Source: Nocardioidaceae bacterium | GTDB taxonomy: Bacteria > Actinomycetota > Actinomycetes > Propionibacteriales > Nocardioidaceae | DNA: 45,611 nt | NCBI GenBank assembly: GCA_020438665.1 | Contig: JAGQUE010000213.1 | Span: 1-45,611 of the forward strand | Direction of reading: 5' to 3' | Shown: piece by piece, positions 8,901-16,154 of the stretch | Layout of the letters: every line of letters begins with the position of its first letter | How positions within the stretch are numbered: the first letter of the stretch is position 1 | Made by a program: the position numbers and the translations under genes | Notes under the pieces: model-generated | The model's database searches: none | What the model was told of the DNA's origin: nothing | What the model saw: the letters and a program-made list of their open reading frames with translations, nothing else

Positions 8901-11473
8901 GTGGCACCGTGACCTGCTCCCTCGCGGGCAGCCTGGCCGACGGCGACCAGGCCGTCGTGCGCGTGCGGGTCGCGGTCGACTCCTCGGTCACCGGCGCCGT
9001 GGTCAACGAGGCCACGGTCGACGCCGACACCGACGACCCCAACGAGGCCAACAACACCGACGACGACGACTCCTCCGTCGACGTCGAGGCCGATCTCGCG
9101 ATCGACAAGTCGCACACCGGGCGGGTGCTCGCCGGTGGCCAGGTCAGCTACGTGCTGACGGTGTCGAACCTCGGTCCGTCCGACAGCCCGGGACCGATCG
9201 TCGTCACCGACACGCTGCCCGCCGGCCTCACCGCGAGCACGGCCGCGGGCCCGGGCTGGACCTGTGAGACGCCGTCGCCCACCACCGTGATCTGCACCCG
9301 GGCCTCCTCGCTCGCCGACGGCACGTCGGCGCCCGACATCACCGTGGTCGCCGACGTCGCCGCCGACGCCGGTCCCGCGACCCTGGTCAACCGGGCGACG
9401 GTCGACGGTCCCGCCGACCCCAACCCCGACAACGACACGGATGCGGACCCGACGACGATCGAGGACGAGGCGGACATCAGCATCACCAAGACCGCCACGG
9501 ACACCACGCCCGTCGCCGGGGCGGAGACGACCTTCGAGCTCCTGGTCTCCAACGCCGGACCCTCCGACGCCGACACCGTGACGGTCACCGACACGATGCC
9601 GGCTGGCCTCGAGGTCGTGTCCGCGGTCGGAGCCGGCTGGACGTGCGAGACCACGGCGGCCGACCTGTCCTGCAGCCGGCCCACCGTCGCTGCCCTCACC
9701 GACGCGCCGGTCATCACCGTGACCGTGAGCATCGACAGCAGCCTCCCGTCCGGGACGGAGCTGACCAACGTCGCGACCACCGCGACGGCCACGAACGGCG
9801 ACGACCCGGCGGACAACCAGGACGACGCCGACCTGACGCTCGAGACGGCGACGGACCTCGCGATCGAGAAGTCCCACACGGGCCGTGTCGTCGCGGGCGA
9901 GCCGGTCACCTTCGAACTCGACGTGCGCAACCAGGGCCCCTCGGACGTCACCGGGACCGTGACGGTGGTCGACGACCTGCCCGACGGCCTGGGATACCTG
10001 GGAGTCGCCGGCGGTCAGTGGTCCTGCGAGGCGGACGGCCAGCAGGTCACCTGCGAGCACCCCGGCCCGCTGGCGGCCGGCACCGCGCTGGCGACCCTGG
10101 AGCTGTCGGTCTTCGTGGCCCCCGACGCGACAGGCGACCTCCGCAACGTGGCCGCGGTCGACCCCCGCGGCGACGACACCGACCCCGGCAACGACGTCGA
10201 CGACGACGTCGTCACCCCGCTCGCCGAGGCCGACCTGTTGATCGTCAAGTCCCACACGGGGCCGGTGCGCGTCGGCGACGAGCTGGACTTCACGCTGGCG
10301 GTCCGCAACGACGGACCCTCGACCGCCCGCGACGTGATGGTCGTCGACACGCTGCCCGAGGGCCTGACCCCGGTCTCCGCGACCGGTGACGACTGGACCT
10401 GTGACGAGGACGGGCAGGAGCTGACATGCGTGCTGGGCAGCCCCCTCGCCCCTGACACCGACGCGCCGCCGATCACCGTCACGGTGCTGGTCGAGCCGGC
10501 GGCGTACCCGACCGTCACCAACCTCGCCGAGGTCGGCTCGGAGGCGACCGATCCCGAGCCGGCGGACAACACCGACGAGGACGAGGTGACGGTGCCACCG
10601 TTGGTGAACCTGACCCTCGACAAGGTCCACGAGGGCCGCTTCGTGGTGGGGGAGCAGGCGCGATACGTCCTGACCGTCTCCAACGAGGGCCCCACCGAGG
10701 ACCCGGGGCCGATCACGCTCACCGACGTCCTGCCCGACGGCCTCACGCTGTCCGGCGTGACCAGCGACGACTGGGCCTGCGAGGGAACCACCAGCGTCAC
10801 GTGCGAGTACGCCGCCGCCCTGCCGGCCGGGGGCAGCACCCAGCTCGTGATGGTCGTGGACGTCGGGCCGGAGGCCTACCCCGAGGTGGTCAACACCGCC
10901 ACGGTGTCGACGCCCACCGAGGAGTCCGACGTCACCGACAACAGCGACGACGACGCCGCGGCCGTGACGCCGACGTCGGTGCTGACCATCGACAAGAGGG
11001 TGCGCTCGTCCGCCGACGGCAGAGTGGTCTACGCGATCACCGTCGCCAACGAGGGTCCCAGCGACACCGTGCATCCCCTGGTGGTGGTCGACGACCTGCC
11101 GGCCGAGCTCCGCCTGGTGTCGGCCGAGGGTCGCGGCTGGCGGTGCAGCACCCAGCGCGACGTCGCCCGGTGCACCTTCCCGGCCTCCCTGCCCGCGGGC
11201 GAGGAGACCATGCTGGTGGTCGTCGCCGAGGTCCGCGAGTCGGTGACCGCCGGGACCGAGGTGGTCAACGTGGCGGTGCTCGACGACGGGCCCGGGGTCG
11301 ACCCGAGCGACGGAGCGGTCCTCGTCCTGGGCGAGGAGGACCTCGCGCCCGGCGCGGCCGACGACGGTGTCCTGCCCGACACCGGAGGCCCCTCGGCCTG
11401 GTGGTGGCTGCTGGCGCTGCTGCTGCTGACCGGTGGTACGGCGCTGCTGCGGTCGGGTCGTCGCCGGGCATGA
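2939..11473 (+). CDS. Giant DUF11-repeat surface protein with LPDTG sortase signal
   Basis: This is a 2844-residue secreted protein. It begins at GTG with GGAGGA eight bases upstream and has a signal peptide ending near ANAAEI (about residue 34). I count 19 repeats starting with a motif like L.I.KS...V..G....Y.L.V.N.GPS, the mark of DUF11 immunoglobulin-like beta domains. Repeats 1-10 are long and variable. Repeats 11-19 (from residue about 1665) are about 120 residues each, and every one carries a Trp-Cys...Cys pair, probably a disulfide. The end is LPDTG (2812-2816), a hydrophobic helix and a basic tail (SGRRRA), the signal for covalent cell-wall anchoring. The protein is very acidic, with Asp-rich linkers between repeats. 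It probably forms a long stalk or adhesin. The sortase gene follows with a 4-base overlap. Confidence 0.9.
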   Translation: MPTQHPRRPLAGSLVLALLAALCSVVAVAAPANAAEITVSKSAPENVLAGDDVEFSLAVTNPAGPSASPEYNVTFRDVLPLGVTYVAGSTSPDTYGEPDVRTTADDRQVLIWSNISDLPVGATVELSFSATPDPVVHPVGSTISNVGDAYASTDPRTLARFSASGTYTGGATEQASSAPTSTSVSAIEVTKSEPSPENELLRGVHAHSTVYTLTTRNTTEDPTTGVTLADLIPAGLEFLGCGTTDNSAAPEYSGAPGLDAVPDVTTDCPAPTSVTTVVDPAGVPAGTYTRVEWALGTLAAGEAVEVRYRAGIPQRANTATWPGPTPGGAGLGQTANLDNNTGPSTREGAGELSLTNRATAAGTYQGALAPGGSRAVSDSGQVTVTAEDLALQKSVSPGTFTAGGIATWTLTVSTGEYADADGIVLTDVLPDGFCPLSSTENFSPAGLPACDPVPGSDPTGADFDSVTRQVDGTYEIVFTQLALEASDVATVTFQARMLGAYGRGGQDPTVSGDGYRNEVSLVGTTTLLDAVAGPAPTGPVEVADDSSAGLGSDAPALQKSIQPDVPAARPYACSTDAGDYRDDLDPTDPLVTFDEGDRVCFVVRVDFSDDNSTRNAVVTDFLPAGTTYEPGSATPTGANTVALDLAVAGDVLTWEVGTDRAGGRYVSPGGVFEVRLSAIVGDPAAGPAPDLLGNLAKLQYENTDGAVFSLRDQVDLSLAAAPPVEVEKSARRVAGTAPVPTPLPENGTVRGGDTVEYTVTVTNAAVAADRNLLDVVGPDVWDVLPAGITCDQVAAVSDSGVCTDPGDAGHPTPRAGLTDRSVVRWDLPDTVVLQAGDSVDLTYEVAYDPELSVSAAFVNTAAVSTYDSPTNQGGAAGHAPEDNIDGGVTDTDSPPAEDTHRLLAPDASVEKNLTTEVAEAGNNAGGQGTVGEQVTYTFSVVVPRGTTVYAGRLTDTLPSGVSLVPGSPSWTFQPDAASDTTAAQPGGFSQAANGDLTFPATWTNDTATDQRFAVQLTVLVSNSGNHGATRTNTASFASTAGPGGAALPARTDTAVFTLVAPSPTLTKQDDDADDVVVVGQEITYTLPARNAAGRPPLHDAFVVDCLPSGLELVAGSPTPGARDVSAGTGANGCPAGSTRIEWSLGDLGPGAVVPLTYRAVVSDTAGGSQQYTNTAELSGSTMDDDKVARADADRPTERTYSVPASRTLAVQPAAVGKEVEQPTYAIGETARWTVRVTLPSQVNFYDAAVIDQVPAGIDASTIALESATCAEADADPCTLPGAPARLADAAGPSGSTLAGWSLGDLLASPEQRVVTLVYTAEVADIVDNSRGDALVNSATLKWELADGAPPTSAGETFGAEAAPDTATLTITEPVVSLDKRVSDTTPAPGETFGYTLDVSNGAAGTGTSDAHDLVVTDDVPTGVVVDAATISDGGVLTGADAALGGGTITWTIEGPLAPGATVSLTYDAVLATPAEAGPLTNSADVTEYFSLPDQGGREYDGPQDTATVRAALPHVSVEKSVVGSTIAYIGDPLQWRIVVSSDGASTAYGVDVDDMLPPGWTYDADTARVSVAGGAPVAAEPAVTGDPQVLTWTDLGDLPTGTTLVLTFSATPGADVVTDPGVGAAVDHVNTAGTTAEDAEGEQQDADGTSYAGPDDTAAAQVHSADLAIAKEHTGTPVAGAPLTWTVTVTNEGPDPAVGPWTVVDTLPSELADAPVTASGPGWTCGRVDLEITCTRPAGSPLAVGAELAVITVVAGLPDDLADGTVLTNGAAVDGRTYDPDPANDSDTDDATVTTAADLAVDKAVSGEVVAGQDATWTIGLRNLGPSVSRAPIEVTDTLPPGSVLRSATGTGWTCDDAPGGVLTCTLSSDLAAGAPAPVLTVVAGIPSSQTGDVVNGVEITDTTTTDPEPANDADQVSTTPRTEADLGIAKTSITEVTAGEEAVYELRVVNDGPSDAAGVVVTDDLPAGLSYVGFTSQQGVWSCDETGGTVTCSLAGSLADGDQAVVRVRVAVDSSVTGAVVNEATVDADTDDPNEANNTDDDDSSVDVEADLAIDKSHTGRVLAGGQVSYVLTVSNLGPSDSPGPIVVTDTLPAGLTASTAAGPGWTCETPSPTTVICTRASSLADGTSAPDITVVADVAADAGPATLVNRATVDGPADPNPDNDTDADPTTIEDEADISITKTATDTTPVAGAETTFELLVSNAGPSDADTVTVTDTMPAGLEVVSAVGAGWTCETTAADLSCSRPTVAALTDAPVITVTVSIDSSLPSGTELTNVATTATATNGDDPADNQDDADLTLETATDLAIEKSHTGRVVAGEPVTFELDVRNQGPSDVTGTVTVVDDLPDGLGYLGVAGGQWSCEADGQQVTCEHPGPLAAGTALATLELSVFVAPDATGDLRNVAAVDPRGDDTDPGNDVDDDVVTPLAEADLLIVKSHTGPVRVGDELDFTLAVRNDGPSTARDVMVVDTLPEGLTPVSATGDDWTCDEDGQELTCVLGSPLAPDTDAPPITVTVLVEPAAYPTVTNLAEVGSEATDPEPADNTDEDEVTVPPLVNLTLDKVHEGRFVVGEQARYVLTVSNEGPTEDPGPITLTDVLPDGLTLSGVTSDDWACEGTTSVTCEYAAALPAGGSTQLVMVVDVGPEAYPEVVNTATVSTPTEESDVTDNSDDDAAAVTPTSVLTIDKRVRSSADGRVVYAITVANEGPSDTVHPLVVVDDLPAELRLVSAEGRGWRCSTQRDVARCTFPASLPAGEETMLVVVAEVRESVTAGTEVVNVAVLDDGPGVDPSDGAVLVLGEEDLAPGAADDGVLPDTGGPSAWWWLLALLLLTGGTALLRSGRRRA
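7931..11330 (+). repeat. Nine tandem cysteine-paired DUF11 repeat units
   Basis: These are DNA-level tandem repeats of about 360 bases inside the DUF11 gene. Each unit encodes K..TG.V.AG....L.V.N.GPS, then TLP.GL, then a W-[TS]-C...[TI]-C pair, and ends in a D.(N)(N).DD linker. All nine units keep the cysteine pair while the ten units before them mostly lack it, so the C-terminal, wall-proximal half looks like a more recent or more constrained expansion. GGTCCGTC/GGACCCTC-like stretches encoding GPS recur in each unit. Confidence 0.75.
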
Positions 11474-12075
11474 CCCGGCGACGGGCCGGCTGGGCGCTGG
11501 TCGCGGCGGGCCTGCTCGTGGTGGGCTGGCTGGTCTGGGAGCTGGTCGGCACCACCGTGGTGGCCCAGCACCGGCAGGAGGGGCTGGTGGCCGACCTGAC
11601 CGAGCGGTTCGACCGCGGCCCGGCGGCCGGTGACCGGTCGTTGCCGCACGGCGCCTTCGCCGTCGCCCGGCTGCCGGACTCGATCGGTGGTGACACGGTG
11701 CCGGTGGTCGAGGGCGACGACGACGACGCTCTCGCGTGGGGCCTCGGGCACGTCACGGACACCGAGCTCCCGGGCGAGGGCGGGAACGTCGTCCTCGGCG
11801 GCCACCGCATCACCCACGGTGAGCCGCTGCGCGACCTCACCGAGATCCGGCCCGGCGACCAGATCGTCCTGCGCACGGCGACCGAGCGCTACACCTACGA
11901 GGTCCCCGAGGGTGCGACGGTCCGGCGGGTGCCCTTCACGGATGCGTCCGTGCTCGACGACCGGGCCGGCGACCCAGGGCTGCCTCGGCGCGGCGAGCTG
12001 CTGACGCTGGTGACGTGCGCCGAGCTGTTCCACACCGACGACCGGCTGGTGGTCAGCGCCGTCCGGGTCCGATGA
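11470..12075 (+). CDS. Sortase (class E-like transpeptidase)
   Basis: This protein of 201 residues has one N-terminal membrane helix (about 8-30) and a C-terminal sortase barrel. The catalytic triad is visible: His112 in GGHRITHG, Cys183 in LTLVTCAELF and Arg192 in DDRLVV. The cysteine lies in TLVTC as in actinobacterial class E enzymes, although these usually take LAXTG signals while the neighbour has LPDTG. The ATG overlaps the stop of the DUF11 gene as ATGA, so both are made together and the enzyme most probably anchors that one protein. It cleaves between Thr and Gly and joins the product to the peptidoglycan cross-bridge outside the membrane. Confidence 0.88.
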   Translation: MTRRRAGWALVAAGLLVVGWLVWELVGTTVVAQHRQEGLVADLTERFDRGPAAGDRSLPHGAFAVARLPDSIGGDTVPVVEGDDDDALAWGLGHVTDTELPGEGGNVVLGGHRITHGEPLRDLTEIRPGDQIVLRTATERYTYEVPEGATVRRVPFTDASVLDDRAGDPGLPRRGELLTLVTCAELFHTDDRLVVSAVRVR

Positions 12076-12443
12076 CATGCGTGCGTGGACGCGGGGCAGA
12101 CGGTCGGCCTCCTCGAGGGACCATGTCGCGGATCGGCCGCGGCCCAGCTCCGCGAGCAGGAACGCCGTGACGGCGTGCCTGACGATGGCCTGGCTCGCTC
12201 GCGGTCTCAGGCGGGGCCGTCGCAGAAGCCAGTCGGGACGAGTCGGACGATCCGCCTCATGCTCTCGCACCCCCCCGAGAACACGAAGTGACGACGTGCC
12301 CCCCCCCCGGCGCTTGACGAGCAGGTACAGGCCATCCGCGCCAGACTCAACTGACGCTAGGTGTCGACGCAGTCACATCTGTCACTCTGGCAACGCCTCA
12401 CCGTGTCGCTGAACTGCTGGCAGGGCCCGCGCATAGACTCGAG
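12076..12443. other. Intergenic stretch without a supported gene
   Basis: This is the space between the sortase and the convergent 196-residue gene. It holds two poly-C tracts (around 12270 and 12300) and no clear hairpin terminator. A minus-strand open frame of about 65 codons (12076-12270) reads on into the antisense of the sortase and has no recognisable motif, so I do not call it. I see no RNA gene. Confidence 0.4.
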
Positions 12444-13034
12444 TCATGCTGTCACCCGTGGTCCAGGATCCCGATTTCGGGCGAATGCCCGCGTGGCCGT
12501 TGGATGGACATTGGATGTCCGAGCACAGCTGATGTGAACGGACAGGAAATGCCTGTAGGACGACGGTGAATGGGTGCCGATTTCTTCGTGCACCTTGAGC
12601 TGCTGTCGGAACGCGGACCACCAATGCGCCGGCGTGGATCCTGGGGGTAGATCGACCAACCGGGCTGAAGCGAGGAGTTGGCCGCCGAGCGGGGGCACGT
12701 CCTGCGGTTCGATGCTGGTGTATCGAACATGGTGAAGGTCATCGCGGCTCGCGACCCTGCGGCAGATTAGGCCTTGGTGGGCGAGGTGGGTGAAGCAGCC
12801 GCTTCCCAGGTTGTAGAGGAGCACGTCCTCGAGGTCGGCAAAGCTCTGATCTGGTGTGGCGTACTCGGCGTAGAGGACGCCGGCTTGGCCTTCCCTCATG
12901 GAACGCAGCACCGTGCGGAGGTCGCGCCGATACTCACGTAGCCAGCCTTTCGGTTCGAAAGGTAACCGCACGAGGCTCCAGGCCTCCACGTGGGTGTCCG
13001 AGCCGTCCACCGCGAACGGGCGAGCGTGCTCCAT
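12444..13034 (-). CDS. Protein of unknown function
   Basis: This is a protein of 196 residues, starting at ATG (MEHARPFAVDGSDTHVEAW). It looks soluble, with no signal peptide or membrane helix. The middle (YATPDQSFADLEDVLLYNLGSGCFTHLAHQGL) and the block PPLGGQLLASARLVDLPPG look like a folded domain. The last 40 residues are basic and low in hydrophobic residues, so a late frameshift is possible. I do not recognise the family. It lies directly downstream of the NlpC/P60 gene on the same strand, about 90 bases away, and may be cotranscribed with it. Confidence 0.5.
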   Translation of the reverse strand: MEHARPFAVDGSDTHVEAWSLVRLPFEPKGWLREYRRDLRTVLRSMREGQAGVLYAEYATPDQSFADLEDVLLYNLGSGCFTHLAHQGLICRRVASRDDLHHVRYTSIEPQDVPPLGGQLLASARLVDLPPGSTPAHWWSAFRQQLKVHEEIGTHSPSSYRHFLSVHISCARTSNVHPTATRAFARNRDPGPRVTA

Positions 13035-13125
13035 GCGGTCAGGATGCCACGCGGCATCCCCCCCAGACCTCTGGCGCCCCGAGCGCCTATCAGCATCTCG
13101 ATGGCAGTTGGCAGGCCAGCGCAAT

Positions 13126-14289
13126 CTAGCCGAGCCGACGGACGGTCATGACCTCGCCCGAGAACTCGCCGATGGTCCCGTAGCGCACGACGTCACCCGT
13201 CCGAGGTGCATGGAGGATCCGGTCACCGCCGACGTAGATCGCGACGTGGTGCGGACCGCCGGCGCCGGGGTAGCTGAAGAAGATCAGGTCGCCGGGCTTC
13301 TTCTCGCCGAAGGGGATGCCCGTGCCGGCGTGGATCTGGTCGCCGGAGTAGTGCGGGAGTCGGATGCGTCCGCCGGATGCCTGGTAGGCCGCGTACAGGA
13401 CGAGACCGGAGCAGTCGAAGCCGCCGCCTGTGGGCCCCTCGAAGTTGCCGCCGCCCCAGACGTAGGGCTTGCCTAGCTGGGACGCGGCGGCCTTGATGAA
13501 GTCTCCCGCGAATCCGGGCGGAAGGTTCATCGGCACCTCGCCCGCAGGTTGGGCACAAGCGAGCTCGCTCGTGAGCGATACCCCGCTCAGCGTCGCCAGG
13601 ACTTGCTCCGCGATGGGCTGGTTGACGGCGTACCGGTCGGGATAGGCCGAGACCTGCACGGCCTGGGCCGCAGCGCCGGGGACCATCGATGCCCATCCGT
13701 CGATGTCGAGCAGGCCCCGTGGCGAGCCGTGGTTCGGGCCGCTGGGTCCGCCGTAGAAGGCGCGGGATGACCACACCGGGTCCATCAGGTTCTCGACAGT
13801 GCCCCAGCCGGCGGCGGGACGCTGCTGGAATAGGCCGACGGAGTCGTGGTCGCTGCCGTCACCGTCGTTCGGGATGTTGCCGGAGTGGGGGTAGGCGCCG
13901 ATGTTCGACAGGACCCGCAGCGACGACTCGGTCAGCGCGGTCATGATCGCGATCATCTGGCCACGGGCCGGGATGTTCTCGCTCTGGCCGGTGGCGATGA
14001 TCGCGGCGGCGCGGGTGAGCTGCTGCTGGTTGAGGGTGACGGTCTCGCCGTTGGTGTTCGTCGCGCTGAGGCTGTCCGGCACCGGGCCGCTGACGCCGAG
14101 GCTCTCGGTCGCCTGACCGTCCCACATGCAGCTGCCCGATCCGGCCGCCGCGGGGCTGATCAGCGTCGCGACGCCGAGGACACCTGCGCCGGGTGCGAGG
14201 AGTACGGACGTACGCAGTCTCCCAATACTTGAGCCACGTCGAACAGGGCAACCCACACGCGGTCGCGTACGTGCCCATGGCTTTCGCAT
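13126..14289 (-). CDS. Secreted NlpC/P60 (C40) peptidoglycan hydrolase
   Basis: The protein has 387 residues from the ATG at 14289. It has a basic N-terminus with a hydrophobic helix (LLAPGAGVLGVATLI) serving as signal or anchor. A middle region (NLNQQQLTRAAAIIATG to VGLFQQRP..GWG) resembles the lytic-transglycosylase-like part of conjugation hydrolases. The C-terminal NlpC/P60 domain has catalytic Cys293 in GGFDCSGLV, His348 in HHVAIYVGG and probably His360. It would cut the peptide stems of peptidoglycan. Proteins of this layout occur in actinobacterial conjugative elements, where they open the wall for the transfer channel. Together with the DUF6112 gene it suggests a conjugative backbone that has been broken up. 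Confidence 0.85.
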   Translation of the reverse strand: MRKPWARTRPRVGCPVRRGSSIGRLRTSVLLAPGAGVLGVATLISPAAAGSGSCMWDGQATESLGVSGPVPDSLSATNTNGETVTLNQQQLTRAAAIIATGQSENIPARGQMIAIMTALTESSLRVLSNIGAYPHSGNIPNDGDGSDHDSVGLFQQRPAAGWGTVENLMDPVWSSRAFYGGPSGPNHGSPRGLLDIDGWASMVPGAAAQAVQVSAYPDRYAVNQPIAEQVLATLSGVSLTSELACAQPAGEVPMNLPPGFAGDFIKAAASQLGKPYVWGGGNFEGPTGGGFDCSGLVLYAAYQASGGRIRLPHYSGDQIHAGTGIPFGEKKPGDLIFFSYPGAGGPHHVAIYVGGDRILHAPRTGDVVRYGTIGEFSGEVMTVRRLG

Positions 14290-14427
14290 GGCGAGTAACC
14301 GGGGACGCGTTCTCGACCATTGGATCGGTGCGCCTTGTCCCCTGAACAACCACAAACCACTCGTGATAGGTCACACATTCCTAACTCCCTGCCGCGCCGC
14401 GTCGACGGACGGCGGCGAGCCCAATTG

Positions 14428-14505
14428 CTAGGCCACGGTGAGGGCGACTCCGAGTACCAAGCCCCCAGCGCGCAGGCCGCCTATGCGCGCAGCACCGTCC
14501 TGGGG
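14428..14505 (-). pseudogene. Possible C-terminal fragment of a membrane protein
   Basis: On the minus strand, 25 codons between two in-frame stops read DGAARIGGLRAGGLVLGVAL and end TVA, which looks like the last membrane helix of a small protein. No start codon or upstream part exists. It sits just upstream of the NlpC/P60 gene, where a conjugation membrane gene would be expected, and just before the catabolic island begins. It may therefore mark the junction. The evidence is short and weak. Confidence 0.2.
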
Positions 14506-14529
14506 TTAGACCTCTCGGCCGGGCGCACG

Positions 14530-15213
14530 CTACTGCTGATATGCAGCCGTGATTCTGGTCAAGGCGGCGTCCAAGGCGTCGTTGTAGCTCATCGCATCTA
14601 CTTCGTACAACGAGGGCCGGCCGCCCGCGACTGTAGCCCCGCCTCGGGCAGCCTTGCGCAGCCACTCCTCGGCGGTCTCGCGCAGTTGAACGACGGGCAC
14701 GATGTCGTTGACGAGCCCGACTTCCTTGGCGCGTTCGGCGGTGAAGGGCTCGCCAGGCACGATGTTCTCCATCGCAGCCCGTACTCCCAGGCGCTTGACT
14801 AGCGGCACCTGCGCGACGATGGGCCAAACCCCAACGCTCACCTCATAGGACCCGATCTTGGCGTCCGGAACGGAGACGACGTAATCCGCGGCGGCAACGA
14901 AGCCAGCGCCCCCCGCCAACGCGTCGCCATTAACGGCCGCTACGACAGGCTTGGGGAGAGCCGGGAGTAGCTTGAGAATGGAAATGAGGCCTTCGTAGAA
15001 CGGGACCGGATCCGCGCCTGCCTTGATGGCCGGAACATCCAGGCCCCCGCAGAACGCGTCGTCACCGGAGCCAATGAGAACGATTCCCGCGACGGTGGTG
15101 TCAGCTGCCGCATCGCGGATGCCTTGCTCAATATTGCCGAGTACTTCGGGGTTCAGCAGGTTTCGACCTGGGCCCGCGATCTCCACAGTAGCGATTCGCA
15201 CTTCATCAGTCAT
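14530..15213 (-). CDS. Enoyl-CoA hydratase/isomerase (crotonase) family protein
   Basis: This protein of 227 residues starts at ATG (MTDEVRIATVEIAG). The crotonase fold is shown by the oxyanion-hole segments GSGDDAFCGGLDVPAIK and NGDALAGGAGFVAAADYVV, followed by the ALG-like stretch PLVKRLGVRAAMENIVPGE and AKEVGLVNDIVP. It would act on an acyl-CoA: hydration, isomerisation or C-C cleavage. The usual glutamates are not clearly in place (Asp/Ala in the first oxyanion loop), so the exact reaction cannot be read. It is divergent from the XRE-cupin regulator with a palindrome between them, and is probably regulated by it. Confidence 0.85.
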   Translation of the reverse strand: MTDEVRIATVEIAGPGRNLLNPEVLGNIEQGIRDAAADTTVAGIVLIGSGDDAFCGGLDVPAIKAGADPVPFYEGLISILKLLPALPKPVVAAVNGDALAGGAGFVAAADYVVSVPDAKIGSYEVSVGVWPIVAQVPLVKRLGVRAAMENIVPGEPFTAERAKEVGLVNDIVPVVQLRETAEEWLRKAARGGATVAGGRPSLYEVDAMSYNDALDAALTRITAAYQQ

Positions 15214-15236
15214 GCCTAGGCTCCCAACATCGGCTA

Positions 15237-15253
15237 TCGTATCCCGTATACGG
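15237..15253. promoter_or_regulatory. Operator-like palindrome, copy 1
   Basis: TCGTATCCCGTATACGG is an imperfect 17-bp inverted repeat in the 90-base gap between the divergent crotonase and XRE-cupin genes. Its right half matches the core of the perfect palindrome before the transporter gene (copy 2) and of copy 3 before the monooxygenase genes. It is the least symmetric of the three. Confidence 0.5.
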
Positions 15254-15303
15254 AACACAGTAGTGGCTATGTCAAGCCTGGTTTAGCAAGACAGAGGCGC
15301 TCT

Positions 15304-16065
15304 ATGGCTGGGCTAGCCTTTCACACTGACGGCGCGACGTACTGGAGCGACGCTACGGCTCCGCAGGCTCGGAAGAGGAGCATGAAGGAACAGTTGGGCA
15401 TGCGGCTGCGCGCAATTCGCATGGAGCAAGGCCTCACTCTCAGGGCGCTAGCTGCCCGAGCCGACATCTCCCCGAGCATGTTGTCGCAGGTCGAGACCGG
15501 CAAGATTCATCCTTCGGTGACCACCCTGTACTCGCTAGTGTCCCTACTCGGAGTCTCGCTGGACAAACTTCTCGAACTGACGCCGACTGAGAACGCTCAA
15601 GAGCCTGCACGAGCCGCCGACGTCGTTGAAGTCCAGCGGCGGGACGATCGAGACACGATCGAGATGGAGAACGGCGTCGTCTGGGAGAGGCTCGCAACCG
15701 CCGGCGAAGGTGGAGTAGACCCGTTGTTGGTGACATACCTACCCGGCGCCTCGGGGTCAGTTGAAGGCAAGCTGGTGGGCCATCGCGGCACTGAGTTTGG
15801 CTTCGTTCTCGAAGGCGAATTGACGCTGCTGTTCGATCGCGAAACTTGGACGCTGCGGCCAGGGGACTCGGTTTCCTTCGATTCGCGGCGCCCACACCTA
15901 TATCGCAACGACACTCACGTCCCGGTTCGTGGGCTGTGGTTCGTCGTGGGTCGTGACGAAGACATGGAGGCGCCCAGTACCGAGGCGCCCGTCACGCGCG
16001 GGACCAACCGGTTCCGGTCTGCGGCGGACGCCCAGGATACGGCCGACCGGCTGCCGCCGGCCTGA
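15304..16065 (+). CDS. XRE-family regulator with C-terminal cupin sensor domain
   Basis: This protein of 253 residues has a helix-turn-helix of the XRE/lambda-repressor type at about 31-85 (LRAIRMEQGLTLRALAARADISPSMLSQVETGKIHPSVTTL) and a cupin_2 barrel at about 140-220 (HRGTEFGFVLEGELTLLFD...LRPGDSVSF...PHLYRN). Such proteins are usually one-component sensors of small metabolites in catabolic loci. The ATG at 15304 has AGAGG upstream; an internal ATG at 15382 has its Shine-Dalgarno too close. The gene is divergent from the crotonase with palindrome copy 1 between. As the only intact regulator inside the catabolic island it is the best candidate to bind the three similar palindromes (inference). 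Confidence 0.88.
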   Translation: MAGLAFHTDGATYWSDATAPQARKRSMKEQLGMRLRAIRMEQGLTLRALAARADISPSMLSQVETGKIHPSVTTLYSLVSLLGVSLDKLLELTPTENAQEPARAADVVEVQRRDDRDTIEMENGVVWERLATAGEGGVDPLLVTYLPGASGSVEGKLVGHRGTEFGFVLEGELTLLFDRETWTLRPGDSVSFDSRRPHLYRNDTHVPVRGLWFVVGRDEDMEAPSTEAPVTRGTNRFRSAADAQDTADRLPPA

Positions 16066-16154
16066 TGCCGCGTCTCATGGGGGACGGCCACGGGCCCGCC
16101 GCCAGCGCTCCCATAGCCGCACAGCATCGAACTAGGGACGGTTACCGACGCCCG

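Noticed and set aside
5435..11074. Very long open frame of 1879 codons on the minus strand, and another of 794 codons at 2984-5368
   Set aside because: Both are antisense to the DUF11 gene. High third-position GC removes stops on the opposite strand; the translations are Gly/Arg/Val-rich without motifs.
7931..11330. Regular repeats that might suggest a CRISPR array or satellite DNA
   Set aside because: The period is about 360 bases, the repeats are diverged and all lie in frame in one protein; no short identical repeats with spacers.
11029..12270. Minus-strand frame of 413 codons across the DUF11 end and sortase
   Set aside because: The sortase triad and signal motifs are clear on the plus strand; the minus-strand reading has no motif.
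12265..12315. Two poly-C tracts as possible phase-variation sites
   Set aside because: They lie between convergent genes without a promoter or start codon nearby; sequencing length errors are as likely.
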